Shown piece by piece: positions 23,822 to 34,000 of a DNA stretch of 64,000 bases. The position numbers were made by a program, and so were the translations under genes. The DNA comes from a virus. The stretch covers positions 1 through 64,000 of the IMG/VR virus record IMGVR_UViG_3300034198_009439, one strand, 5' to 3'. How positions within the stretch are numbered: the stretch's first letter is position 1; each line of letters begins with the position of its first letter. Under the pieces are notes generated by a model. The model was not told the DNA's origin. It saw nothing but the letters and a program-made list of their open reading frames with translations, and did no database searches.

Positions 23822-26479
23822 ATGGCAAATGACATACAGAAAAAACTAGGCACAGTAGAGTCATACAAAAATGATCGTGACGGCGCGGTATTAATTACTC
23901 ACCCTGTTATAGGTATTGTAAAAAACAATATTGATCCTACGCGTAATGGAGTGGTGTGGGTATATATAGAAAATTACGGCGGTATAGACCCAGACGATAT
24001 AAAAAATTGGTTCCCAGTAAAATATATGAGCCCTTATTTTGGAAGCTCTTCTAGTGGAGAATCTCAGCGCGGTGGAGAAAATACTGGATTTGGGTCTTAT
24101 ATTAAAAACCCTCACAGCTATGGAATGTGGACTGGTTCTCCCAGTATAGGATCTAAAGTAATATGTATTTTTATCAATGGAAGAACCGAACAGGGCTACT
24201 ACATCGGGTATGTGCCTGATGTTGGCTCTCACTCTATGGTTCCTGCTTTGGGAGCATCCAGTAATGTAGTCCCGAATGAGTCAGAGTCTAAGAGTTATGG
24301 AGGAGCAACTAGATTACCAACTACCGAGGTTAATTTACAGAACTCGTCTATAAAAAATAGCAGAACTATAAACACAGAACCAAAACCTATACATAGCTAT
24401 CAAGCATCTATATTGAGTAGTCAAGGATTGGTTCGAGACAATATTAGAGGTGTTATAGGTAGTAGTAGCACTAGAGAATCTCCTAGCGCAGTAGTGGGTA
24501 TTAGCACTCCTGGGCGACCAATATACGAGGGTGGATATAACAGCAGCACTATACAAGATGCTATAAAGACTGGTGATCGTAGTAAATTAAAACAAATAGG
24601 TAGTCTAGGCGGGCATAGTTTTGTAATGGACGATGGCGCACTAACTGGCGAGGATCAATTAATTCGCATAAGAACTAGTGCCGGACATCAAATAACAATG
24701 AGTGACAGTGGACAATCATTGTTTATCATTCACAGTAATGGTCACAGTTGGATAGAATTAGGTAAAGAAGGCACCGTTGATATATATGCTGCCAACAGTT
24801 TTAATGTAAGAACAGTAGGGGATATAAATTTTCACGCTGATCGTGATATCAACTTACACGCTAAGAGAAATCTTAATATGTACGGAGAGTCAGTTAAAAT
24901 AGACAGTGATAAAAACACAATGCTGTATGCCGGAGGAAATGTCGCCACTGAGACTGTTGGAAAATACAGTGTAAAAGTCGGCGGCACAGTAAGCATTGAA
25001 AGCGAAGGAAATAGTAACTACAGCAGCAAGGGAACTAATTACATAGTGGGTAAGCCAATACACTTAAATACTGGCTCGGGCCCAGCCGCGGATTCAGTTC
25101 CAAAGGCTAGTTTTAGAAATCACAAAGACGCCACTTACAGTGAAGAAGTGGGTTGGATGCAGCCAGCTAAAGAACCACTAATCAGCATCACTACTAGAAC
25201 ACCTACACATCAACCCTGGGATGCCGCAAACAAGGGCGTGGATGTTGAGATAAAACAAACTGCCGGCGCCGCTGATCCCGAACCTACTAAAGAAGTTCAA
25301 GCCGCTAATGATAGCGCCCGGGAAACGCCTAGAATCACTACTACTCCAGAGGCAGCGCAAACAGTGCCGGCACAGCCAGCGGTAAAGGCTGGATCTGACA
25401 CTCTAATGAATGCTTCTACGGTACAAGCGGCCGTATCGCAACAGGCAGCCACCAACACTACTCTTAGTGCCGCGGAAAAAATCGCACAGGGCGTAGTGCC
25501 CGGACCAGCAGGCTTGACTCTAAAACAAATTGAAGGAACGGTTACCAAGCCTGGGACAGCAGACTTTATAGCAGACAAAATAAAAGTTGGAGTTCCTCTA
25601 GCAGAGGCAATGGGTAAAACGTTAATGACTGGAGCAGAGGGTGCTAAAACAGCGCAGCAGCTAGTATCAAACCCAATGGCTCAAATTAAGACGGTTGCCG
25701 GCAGTCTTCAGGAATCTGCCACTGGATTAATAGCACGTGGCATTTTAACTGGAAAAGAGATGGCATCAAAGGCCACCGGTGTTGTTATGGCCGCCGCATC
25801 GTTTGGACTAACAACTGTAGCTAACGTACTAAAGTCTCCCGCTAATGCTGTACTAGGGGCAGTCACTGGTGGAATTCAGAAAGTAAAAGCAATAGGTGAT
25901 ATGATAGCCGGAGGAAACGCGGTCGCTGGAATGGCAGATAAGCTAATGTCCGGAATGAAGGGCGTGGCCGCGCTAACTGGAGTGGCTGGGTTAGCTAGTA
26001 AATTACAGGATGTAGCAAAACAAGCATTTAAGATGGTAGAGTCTTCGTTTGGAAAATTAAAGGCAGGTCTACCGAATCCTCTTGGAGGACTAAAGCAAGC
26101 ACGCGAACTAAGTGAAGCCGAAAAAACTGTATCCAAATTAAATGCTGCTGCCGACGAGGTATCTCAAGCTCAGTTTAATTTAAGAGAAATGAAAAGGCTA
26201 GCTAGAAGTTCTGGTGATCAAGATAGTAACGTAGAGGTACAAAAGGCAGAAAGTGCTCTAGCACAAGCGAAGCAAAAAGTGGCGCAACTGTCATCACAAA
26301 TAACTAGCGGAGCTAGCAACGCAGAAACTGTAGCAAAATCAGTCGAAAGCACCGGTATAAATTCGTTGCCTGGTGGTATAGGTGCTTTTGCTGCGCAGAT
26401 AAAGAGTGGCGTCTCAAATGCTATCGGTAATCTTAAATCGGCAGCGTCAAACATACTTGATAACTTAGGGAAAAAATAA
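23822..26479 (+). CDS. 5: Baseplate hub needle protein gp5-like, lysozyme domain absent
   Basis: The 885-residue protein has an N-terminal OB-fold-like domain (about 1-135; GVVWVYIENYGGIDPDDIKN, then SYGMWTGSPSIGSKVICIF). A linker follows, then a triple-stranded beta-helix region of VGDINFHADRDINLHAKRNL-type repeats (about 290-395) as in the gp5/VgrG needle. T4 gp5 has a lysozyme between these parts; here only a Ser/Asn-rich linker is present. A further ~480 residues after the needle are Ala-rich helices with repeated small-residue segments, not found in T4. The tape measure protein carries a peptidase that could replace the lysozyme. The stop overlaps the next ATG (TAATG). Confidence 0.82.
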   Translation: MANDIQKKLGTVESYKNDRDGAVLITHPVIGIVKNNIDPTRNGVVWVYIENYGGIDPDDIKNWFPVKYMSPYFGSSSSGESQRGGENTGFGSYIKNPHSYGMWTGSPSIGSKVICIFINGRTEQGYYIGYVPDVGSHSMVPALGASSNVVPNESESKSYGGATRLPTTEVNLQNSSIKNSRTINTEPKPIHSYQASILSSQGLVRDNIRGVIGSSSTRESPSAVVGISTPGRPIYEGGYNSSTIQDAIKTGDRSKLKQIGSLGGHSFVMDDGALTGEDQLIRIRTSAGHQITMSDSGQSLFIIHSNGHSWIELGKEGTVDIYAANSFNVRTVGDINFHADRDINLHAKRNLNMYGESVKIDSDKNTMLYAGGNVATETVGKYSVKVGGTVSIESEGNSNYSSKGTNYIVGKPIHLNTGSGPAADSVPKASFRNHKDATYSEEVGWMQPAKEPLISITTRTPTHQPWDAANKGVDVEIKQTAGAADPEPTKEVQAANDSARETPRITTTPEAAQTVPAQPAVKAGSDTLMNASTVQAAVSQQAATNTTLSAAEKIAQGVVPGPAGLTLKQIEGTVTKPGTADFIADKIKVGVPLAEAMGKTLMTGAEGAKTAQQLVSNPMAQIKTVAGSLQESATGLIARGILTGKEMASKATGVVMAAASFGLTTVANVLKSPANAVLGAVTGGIQKVKAIGDMIAGGNAVAGMADKLMSGMKGVAALTGVAGLASKLQDVAKQAFKMVESSFGKLKAGLPNPLGGLKQARELSEAEKTVSKLNAAADEVSQAQFNLREMKRLARSSGDQDSNVEVQKAESALAQAKQKVAQLSSQITSGASNAETVAKSVESTGINSLPGGIGAFAAQIKSGVSNAIGNLKSAASNILDNLGKK

Positions 26480-27159
26480 TGAATCCATTAAGTAAAATAA
26501 TTGATCCTTCAAAGTTGACCGGAGACTTGGTAAACAATTTTCAATCAGCGCTAACTGAAATGTCTAACAGTACAGCAGTTAATTTGCTATCTAAATCAAA
26601 AACCATATCGGATAATTTATCTACTGGAATATCAACTTTAACGGGTGGCATATCAGGCGCAGCGAGCGCACTGAATAAATTAGAAGGAGAGGGATCAAAG
26701 CTTTTAAGCGCGGTAACTGATCCAGCTGGAATGCTAGACAAACTGGCCAAAAATGCCACTGGAGCCTTCTCTCAGGTTCAAAGCTTGTTAGATAGCGTCG
26801 GCAATATGAGCGGACAAATAAAAGCTCCAGTATTCGCCAGTGGTACTATAGATACCAGTGCTATAACAGCAAAAATGGGCAAGCTGCTTGGAGACGCTAG
26901 AATTTCAGTGCCGAAATTTGAGGAATTTCCAGCTGAGATGCCTGCCAACGCATTTCAGGAAGCGCAAGCTAGTGCTATCGGGAAATTAACAGAGGTTGAA
27001 AGCAAAATAGAGCTACTAAAGATAAAACTTTCTGGGGTCAATACTAAAGAGAGTAATTTTGGAGACAAGATAGCTCAATTAAATCGAGAACTTAGTGCGT
27101 TGAGTGAACAACTAGGTACAGCGCAGCGAGCTTATGAGCGCACTATAACTGGATCATAA
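26479..27159 (+). CDS. Small structural protein of unknown function downstream of gp5
   Basis: The 226-residue product is helical and rich in Ser, Ala, Thr and Leu. It begins PLSKIIDPSKLTGDLVNNFQ and ends in a coiled coil (LTEVESKIELLKIKLS; QLNRELSALSEQLGTAQRAY). It overlaps the gp5-like gene by one base and precedes gp25, so it belongs to the baseplate operon. Its style resembles the helical C-terminal extension of the gp5-like protein, which suggests the two interact. I do not recognise a family. Confidence 0.55.
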   Translation: MNPLSKIIDPSKLTGDLVNNFQSALTEMSNSTAVNLLSKSKTISDNLSTGISTLTGGISGAASALNKLEGEGSKLLSAVTDPAGMLDKLAKNATGAFSQVQSLLDSVGNMSGQIKAPVFASGTIDTSAITAKMGKLLGDARISVPKFEEFPAEMPANAFQEAQASAIGKLTEVESKIELLKIKLSGVNTKESNFGDKIAQLNRELSALSEQLGTAQRAYERTITGS

Positions 27160-27163
27160 ATAC
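27155..27163 (+). promoter_or_regulatory. Late-promoter-like CATAAATAC before gp25
   Basis: CATAAATAC overlaps the stop of the preceding gene and lies just before the gp25 ATG at 27167, close enough that the start site could sit at the ATG itself. Confidence 0.35.
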
Positions 27164-27166
27164 TGT

Positions 27167-27619
27167 ATGGCAATTTACACTGGATTCAGCACTCAAGACG
27201 TAAACAAGCGTATACAAAATTTAGATCCAACGGTGGGCGGGGGAATATCAACTATTACTCAGCAAGCACAAATAGGAAAAAAATTTCGTCTTACTGATGA
27301 TAAATTAATAATTAGAGACTTGATAAACGCTCTTAGTATAAAACAGGGCGATAAAGTGGGTCAACCCGAATATGGTACCACCATATGGGAATATATGTTT
27401 GAGCCTAATACCGATGATGTAGTGGTTGAGATTGAAAAAGAAATCCGTAGAGTAGTTGGCTCAGATCCAAGAGTTACTCTGGATAATATCAACGCATATA
27501 GTTATGAAAATGGGATTTTAGTGGAGCTACAGATTACTATATTAGTAATAGATACTTATCTAGAGTTCGGATTATTAATAGATAAGCAAACTGGTACAAT
27601 ACAAGCGCTTAGTGCTTAA
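27167..27619 (+). CDS. 25: Baseplate wedge protein gp25 (TssE-like)
   Basis: The 150-residue protein has the gp25/TssE core: INALSIKQGDKVGQPEYGTT, IWEYMFEPNTDDVVVEIEKE, and EIRRVVGSDPRV. gp25 sits at the inner baseplate ring, contacts gp6 and starts sheath polymerisation. Length is close to T4 gp25 (132). It lies directly before gp6, as in many contractile systems. Confidence 0.93.
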   Translation: MAIYTGFSTQDVNKRIQNLDPTVGGGISTITQQAQIGKKFRLTDDKLIIRDLINALSIKQGDKVGQPEYGTTIWEYMFEPNTDDVVVEIEKEIRRVVGSDPRVTLDNINAYSYENGILVELQITILVIDTYLEFGLLIDKQTGTIQALSA

Positions 27620-27639
27620 AACACTCCAAATTTGAATAT

Positions 27640-27649
27640 GATAAATACT
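27640..27649 (+). promoter_or_regulatory. Late-promoter-like GATAAATACT before gp6
   Basis: GATAAATACT lies 22 bases before the gp6 ATG in the 52-base gap after gp25. Confidence 0.5.
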
Positions 27650-27671
27650 TTATCATAGGGTAATTACAAAA

Positions 27672-30600
27672 ATGGCAACCAGCAGTAGACAAAGTGCGTT
27701 ATTTGGCATACAAGATTGGAAAAGATTCTATCAAACTTATCGCGAGGCGGATTTTCAAAGCTATGATTATGAAACTTTACGCAAAAGTTTCATAGATTAT
27801 CTAACTCAGTATTACCCAGAAACGTTTAATGACTATATAGAAAGCAGTGAATATGTAGCACTACTAGATGTTATAGCCTTTATGGGTCAGGCTCTGGCAT
27901 TTCGCAATGATTTAAATGCCCGCGAAAATTTTATTGATACTGCTGAACGTAGAGATAGCGTAGTAAAGCTTGCCAACTTAGTTGGATATACTCCCAAGAG
28001 AAACGTAGCTGGACAGGGCTTATTAAAAATAGCAGCCATAAGTACCACAGAAAACGTTATTGATATAAACGGCAATAATTTAAGTAATACAACTGTACTC
28101 TGGAATGATAGTGCCAACAGAAATTGGGTTGAACAATTCAATTTAATAATTAATTCTAGTCTAGTTAATAGTCAGCGAATTGGCAATCCTGGTAATTCTA
28201 ACGATATTATCGGAGTTAAAAGCGACGAGTACAGTATTAATATATTACCAGATCAAACACCTGTGGTTCCATTTAAGGCAGAAATAGATGGAACCTCTAT
28301 GAACTTTGAACTAGTAAGTATAACTAGTGCCAATAGTGAAAGCTATTATGAATTACCACCCGCGCCCAATGGTCAGTTTATTATGGTATATCGCAACGAT
28401 AAGCTTGGGTATGGTAGCGCGGATACTGGATTCTTTTTTTATTTTAAACAGGGCACATTAAAAGCTTTTGATTTTAGTTTTCAAGAAAGAATAGAAAATA
28501 ATATACAAAGTATTGATATTATGGGTATCAATGATACTGATACTTGGTTATATGAACTAGATGACGCTGATAATCCTAGATTTTTATGGACTCAAGTTGA
28601 TAATATCTTTACTAATAACTCAGTTCAAAACAGTAATACACGAAAGATATTCTCAGTAACTAGCAGATTTAACGATCAAGTAAATTATTTGTTTGGAGAC
28701 GGAACGTTTGGAGAGATTCCGGTAGGTACATTTCGCGCTTATACTCGTGCTGGAAATGCCGCGCAGTATACTATTAATACAAATGAAATGTCGGGCATAG
28801 TAATTAATCTAGAGTACGTTAGTAGAACAAATAAAACAGAAACTTTGACTATGACGTTGAATTTACAAACAACGGTCAATATCGCACAAGAAAGAGAGCC
28901 ATTAACTAAAGTAAAAGAACGCGCGCCAGCAAGATACTATACTCAAAATCGTATGGTCAATGGAGAAGACTATAGTAATTTTCCATATTCTCAATTCAAC
29001 AGTATTATAAAAAGCAAAGCACTAAATCGTAGCAGTATAGGAATAAGTCGCAATTTAGACTTATTAGACCCTACCTCTAAGTACAGTAGTACCAATGTAT
29101 TTGCTGATGACGGCGCATTATATACAGACGATGAGTATAGTATTTCTACATTTAGTACTCTTAGTATAAATTCAGCACTAGAATTTATTAACAGTACATT
29201 ATCTACTTTATTAGCTAAACCTTCTGCCATTCAATATTATCAAAAATACTACACCAGATTTAATCCAGATTCTAATAATTTAATATACTGGAATGCTTCT
29301 ACTGTAACTGTTGGAATGACTACTGGATACTTTTATTTGCCAAGTCAGCCCACTGGAATCCCTATTAGTGCTGGTATAGCTTCCAGTACTAATATGCGTT
29401 ACGTCACTAAGGGAGCGCAATTAAAGTTTGTAGCGCCCGCGGGAAAATATTTTGATAAGACTAATAGATTACGAACTGGTACTCCTAACTCAACAAATGA
29501 GGGTAAAACTTATATATGGGCTGGAGTATTGGATGTAGTAGGAGATGGTAAAAACTTTGGTTCAGGAAATTTAGCTGATAATACCGGTCCAGTAAAACTT
29601 AATATCTACGTACCGTCCGATGCTAGAATGACGTCAGTTATTCCTGTATTTGATAATACAGTTGGCTCAACCATTACCTCTCAAATGCTAGATTTAATTA
29701 AGAAAGAACAAGAGTTTTATCTAGTATTTGATAATACTATTCCAAGTAATTTAACTCGTTGGTCATTATCAACCACAGTGCCCAATAATTGGTTTGTAAA
29801 ATTTGTACACAACAGTGTAAATTCTACATACACAGTATATATTCGCAATACTAATTATTATTTTGGCAGTGTATATGATGTTAGATTTTCGTTTGACGAG
29901 AGCAAAAGAGTTTACGATCAAAAAAGCGGACAAATACTAAGTGATTTTATAAGCATATTAAAGACAAATTCAATTAACTACAATACTGTATTAAATGTAA
30001 CCGATCAGCCTACACTAAGTGACGGATATCCAGATGACTATCAGGTAAAGGTAAGCAGCGTTAATTCAGTGACTGGATTTAGTACTGATCCAGACTTTTT
30101 TACAAATATAGTAACTACTCAGAATGATTATGTATTCTTCAAAAAATACTACAGTAGTAATTCTTTGTATGGATCACAATTATTAAAAGACTCAAGTGTG
30201 ATTTATGATTATAATACTTTAGCCGAAATGCTAACAGTGTTATATGAATATGCTCCTGGAACAGTTTTCTACGTAAGCGGAGAATCATCGCCCGCATTCT
30301 ACCAAACATATCAAGTGGCGGGTACTATTCCAGTGGTTCTTAAATACAAAGACGTTACTAATGAGTATCAACAAAAACGTGGGCGAGGTAGTATAAACTT
30401 TCAATACAGACATAATAGCGACAATACTACTAGAATAGATGCTGCTACCACCAATATTATTGACTTGTATTTGGTCACACAGAGTTATTATACTCAGTAT
30501 AGAAACTGGATAAATGACTCTACTAATACGGTCAAAGAACCCAGCAAACCAACGATTGATGAATTACAGCAGTTATATGGAAAATTAAATAATTACAAAA

Positions 30601-31007
30601 TGATTTCCGACAACGTAATAATGAATAGTGTTACGTTTAAGCCCTTATTTGGCAGTAAGGCTATATCTGCGCTACAGGGTAAAATCAAAGTTATTAAAAA
30701 TACAAATATAACTATTAGCGATAGTCAAATTCGCAGCAGTGTTCTAAGTGCGCTAAACACTTATTTTACGCTTGATAAATGGGATTTTGGAGACACTTTT
30801 TATTTCAGTGAATTATCAGCCTATTTACATCTTCAATTAGGTGGTATTATTAGTTCTGTTGTTATAGTTCCAAATGACCCCACTCAGACTTTTGGAGACT
30901 TATATGAGATTCGTAGTGCTCCCAATGAGATATTCGTAAACGGAGCAACTGCTAACGATATTATAGTAATCAGCGCTCTAACAAATCAAATACTACAGCG
31001 TAACTAA
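27672..31007 (+). CDS. 6: Baseplate wedge protein gp6 (baseplate J-like)
   Basis: The 1,111-residue protein begins with the gp6 N-terminal pattern: FQSYDYETLRKSFIDYLTQY, then NDYIESSEYVALLDVIAFMG, then ENFIDTAERRDSVVKLANLV. It contains the baseplate-J type core and a C-terminal SALQGKIKVIKNTNITISDS region. gp6 forms the dimeric ring that drives baseplate opening. T4 gp6 is 660 residues; this one is longer, with inserted Ser/Asn/Tyr-rich domains between about 480 and 900. It follows gp25 and precedes the giant wedge-position protein. Confidence 0.9.
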   Translation: MATSSRQSALFGIQDWKRFYQTYREADFQSYDYETLRKSFIDYLTQYYPETFNDYIESSEYVALLDVIAFMGQALAFRNDLNARENFIDTAERRDSVVKLANLVGYTPKRNVAGQGLLKIAAISTTENVIDINGNNLSNTTVLWNDSANRNWVEQFNLIINSSLVNSQRIGNPGNSNDIIGVKSDEYSINILPDQTPVVPFKAEIDGTSMNFELVSITSANSESYYELPPAPNGQFIMVYRNDKLGYGSADTGFFFYFKQGTLKAFDFSFQERIENNIQSIDIMGINDTDTWLYELDDADNPRFLWTQVDNIFTNNSVQNSNTRKIFSVTSRFNDQVNYLFGDGTFGEIPVGTFRAYTRAGNAAQYTINTNEMSGIVINLEYVSRTNKTETLTMTLNLQTTVNIAQEREPLTKVKERAPARYYTQNRMVNGEDYSNFPYSQFNSIIKSKALNRSSIGISRNLDLLDPTSKYSSTNVFADDGALYTDDEYSISTFSTLSINSALEFINSTLSTLLAKPSAIQYYQKYYTRFNPDSNNLIYWNASTVTVGMTTGYFYLPSQPTGIPISAGIASSTNMRYVTKGAQLKFVAPAGKYFDKTNRLRTGTPNSTNEGKTYIWAGVLDVVGDGKNFGSGNLADNTGPVKLNIYVPSDARMTSVIPVFDNTVGSTITSQMLDLIKKEQEFYLVFDNTIPSNLTRWSLSTTVPNNWFVKFVHNSVNSTYTVYIRNTNYYFGSVYDVRFSFDESKRVYDQKSGQILSDFISILKTNSINYNTVLNVTDQPTLSDGYPDDYQVKVSSVNSVTGFSTDPDFFTNIVTTQNDYVFFKKYYSSNSLYGSQLLKDSSVIYDYNTLAEMLTVLYEYAPGTVFYVSGESSPAFYQTYQVAGTIPVVLKYKDVTNEYQQKRGRGSINFQYRHNSDNTTRIDAATTNIIDLYLVTQSYYTQYRNWINDSTNTVKEPSKPTIDELQQLYGKLNNYKMISDNVIMNSVTFKPLFGSKAISALQGKIKVIKNTNITISDSQIRSSVLSALNTYFTLDKWDFGDTFYFSELSAYLHLQLGGIISSVVIVPNDPTQTFGDLYEIRSAPNEIFVNGATANDIIVISALTNQILQRN

Positions 31008-31056
31008 AACTGCTAATATATAAAGATGATAAGTAATAGTATACAGACTTAAAATT

Positions 31057-34000
31057 ATGGTTAATAAAGTACGAACACTTGATTTCTTGCCCGAAATATT
31101 TAGAACTGAAAGTAATAGACAGTTTCTAAGTGCCACGTTGGATGTTTTAACGGCTCAACCAGAGCTAAACAGAGTTCAGGGATATATAGGCTCTAAGTTT
31201 GGCTATGGTATTAACGCCGCTGATAATTATGTAATTGAATCTACAGATACCAGAAGTAATTATCAACTGGACCCAAGTGTAGTATTTCTAAAACCCGATA
31301 CTCAAACTCCAATCGACTTTGTAAATTATAATGGAATACTAAAGTCTTTACAGAATGCTGGTGGTATAGTTAATAATCACAATAGACTTTTTGAAAATGA
31401 GTTTTATAGTTGGGACCCATTCGTAGACTACGATAAAATAGTAAACTACTCTCAATACTATTGGCTACCATTGGGCCCAGATGCTATTGAAATTAATAAC
31501 GCTAATCTGGCTAAAGTCAGTGAGTATGTTTTTAAAAGCACTAGCGGCGGGCTAACATTATCAACTGAGCCAGGCGCAAACCCTATAATCAATTTAGTTC
31601 GTGGACAAACCTACACCTTTAAATTAGAAACTACTGATGTAAATGAACAGTTATGGGTTCAAGGTATACCTGGATTATCTGCCGTTCAAGGTACTACCAA
31701 TACTAGAAACGTGTTGGGTGTTACCAATAACGGAACTAAGACTATTACATTTACTGTTCCCGAAGTAGACGCTCAGAGCGAATATAATATATTGGGCAAT
31801 ATCACTGTTGACTTAGTTACTACTAAACTATATTCAGAGATAAATGGATCATCGGTTTCTGTAATTGACGGAATCGGTTCTATACACGATAAGACATTAT
31901 TGTTTTTTAATTCAGAGAATAAAACTGATCTATATAAAATAACTGTAGATGGAAATGGAGTAATATCCTTAGGCATACAATCGCCCATAGCACAGAATAA
32001 AAAGATAATAGTAAATGGCGGTCTTAATTTTGCTGGTCAAATATTCTACAGAAACTCCGCCGATCAAATAGTACAAATTCCTTATCTTAGCTCCGTACTT
32101 AATAAGCTATATTATCAAAGCAGTACTAATAAAAACTCCTACGGAGAAATCAATATATTTGAGTCAAATACTGTATCAGTTATTAACGTTGATGATATAG
32201 TAGGTAGAAAGAACTATACCAGCCCTAGTGGTATAACATTTACCAATGGTCTAAAGATTAAATTCAATACTAACGTAATACCAGCTGAATTTGAAAACGG
32301 TGAATTTTATGTAGAGGGAGTTGGAGCCAGTATTAAACTGCTACCAGTCACAGACTATGTGGTAACTGAATTACATACCGATATAGTATTTAATTTATGG
32401 TCTAATATACCCTGGGACATCGATGGTAATAACTGGGACAGCGACGGATATGCTCCTACTACCCCAGATTATATTACTATTAATAGAAACAGTAGAGATT
32501 TAAATGCGTGGACTAGAAGCAATAGATGGTTTCATCAAACAGTAATTGATACCACTATCGCAGCTACTGGCGCAGTAAGTAGTAAATTATCTAATATTCC
32601 AAAAAGAGCAGAGCGTCCTATAATTGAGTTTCGTGGAAATCTACAGTTATTCAATAGCGGGTTTATTAGTGCTGGCGCAGTTACTTACGTAGATAACGTA
32701 ACTACTGACCCACTAGTACAAATAAATGGAAATGAATCATACAGTGTAGATGAGGCATTATTAAAAAATAATGATAGAGTTGTATTTGCTAATGCCACTG
32801 ATATTGATGTTCGTAGAACAGTATATCTAGTATCAGTGATACTATTAGACGAAGAACCGATATTAAACTTATCACCAGTAAGTACAGTAGAGGATAATTA
32901 TCAAGTTACCGTACAGTATGGTACAAAAAATCGCGGCACAACCTGGGCTTGGAGTGAAAATACCAGCTCCTGGAGATTATCACAAAAGAAAACATCTGTA
33001 AATCAGCCACCATTATTTGATATTGTGGATTCTAATTTAATCAGCTTAAGTAATACCGATTACTACCCAAATACAACGTTTACGGGAACAAAATTATTTA
33101 GTTACACAGTTGGAAGTGGATCAAATGATACTGTACTTGGATTCCCAATTCAGTACAGTAGTGTTAATAACATAGGCGACATTAATTTTACAGTTGACTT
33201 TAATAAAGATGATTACTCATATCTTGAAGATTTTATTAAAGTCAATAAGAGTGTAAATACTGGCTACGTTAAGCATAATGTAACTGATACCGAATATGAG
33301 AAACTAACTGGATGGATAAGAGCGGCTGATAATAGCTTTCAGTATCAAGTATTCAAATACGATTTGAACGCAGAAGATACCAGGATTGTTTGCGACATAC
33401 CTGCCAAGTTAAATACTAATTGGAATTCTGTACAGTTGTATTTTGACGATACTGTATTAGATAGTTCCGAATATACAGTTACAGTGCTGAATAATAAAAC
33501 TACAATTGAATTTACCAATTCAATTTCTAGTGCGGTTACAGCCACGCTATTAATATACAGTGATGTAGCAGCAGAAAATAGTTACTACACTGTACCAAGT
33601 AACTTACAAAGTAATCCGTTCAACGCTAATATCACTACAGTGGATGTGGGCGATATTAGAAATCAGTATAGAACTATATACTCTAACGCTTCAAACGTTA
33701 CTGGAACTTTATATGGGTCCAATAATATACACGATTTAGGCCCACTATATCAATACGGCACCAGTATTATACAGAGTAGTTCTCCAATGGTATTACCTGG
33801 ACTATTTCTAAGACGCAATGACGTATCGTTCTTTGACGCACTACAGTACAACAGTAATGAGTACTACAATTATAAAGAGCTATTAACTGATATTGCGTTT
33901 AAAAATGACTACAGTGTATATCAAACTCCGGCGCAGATTTTAGACAATATTATTGCTGAAATAATATCAATCAAAAGTAACTCTAGTTCATTTTTATGGA

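Noticed and set aside
23822-26479. Lysozyme domain inside the gp5-like protein
   Set aside because: Between the OB-like part and the beta-helix there is only a Ser/Asn/Thr-rich linker, without the Glu-Asp-Thr lysozyme motif.
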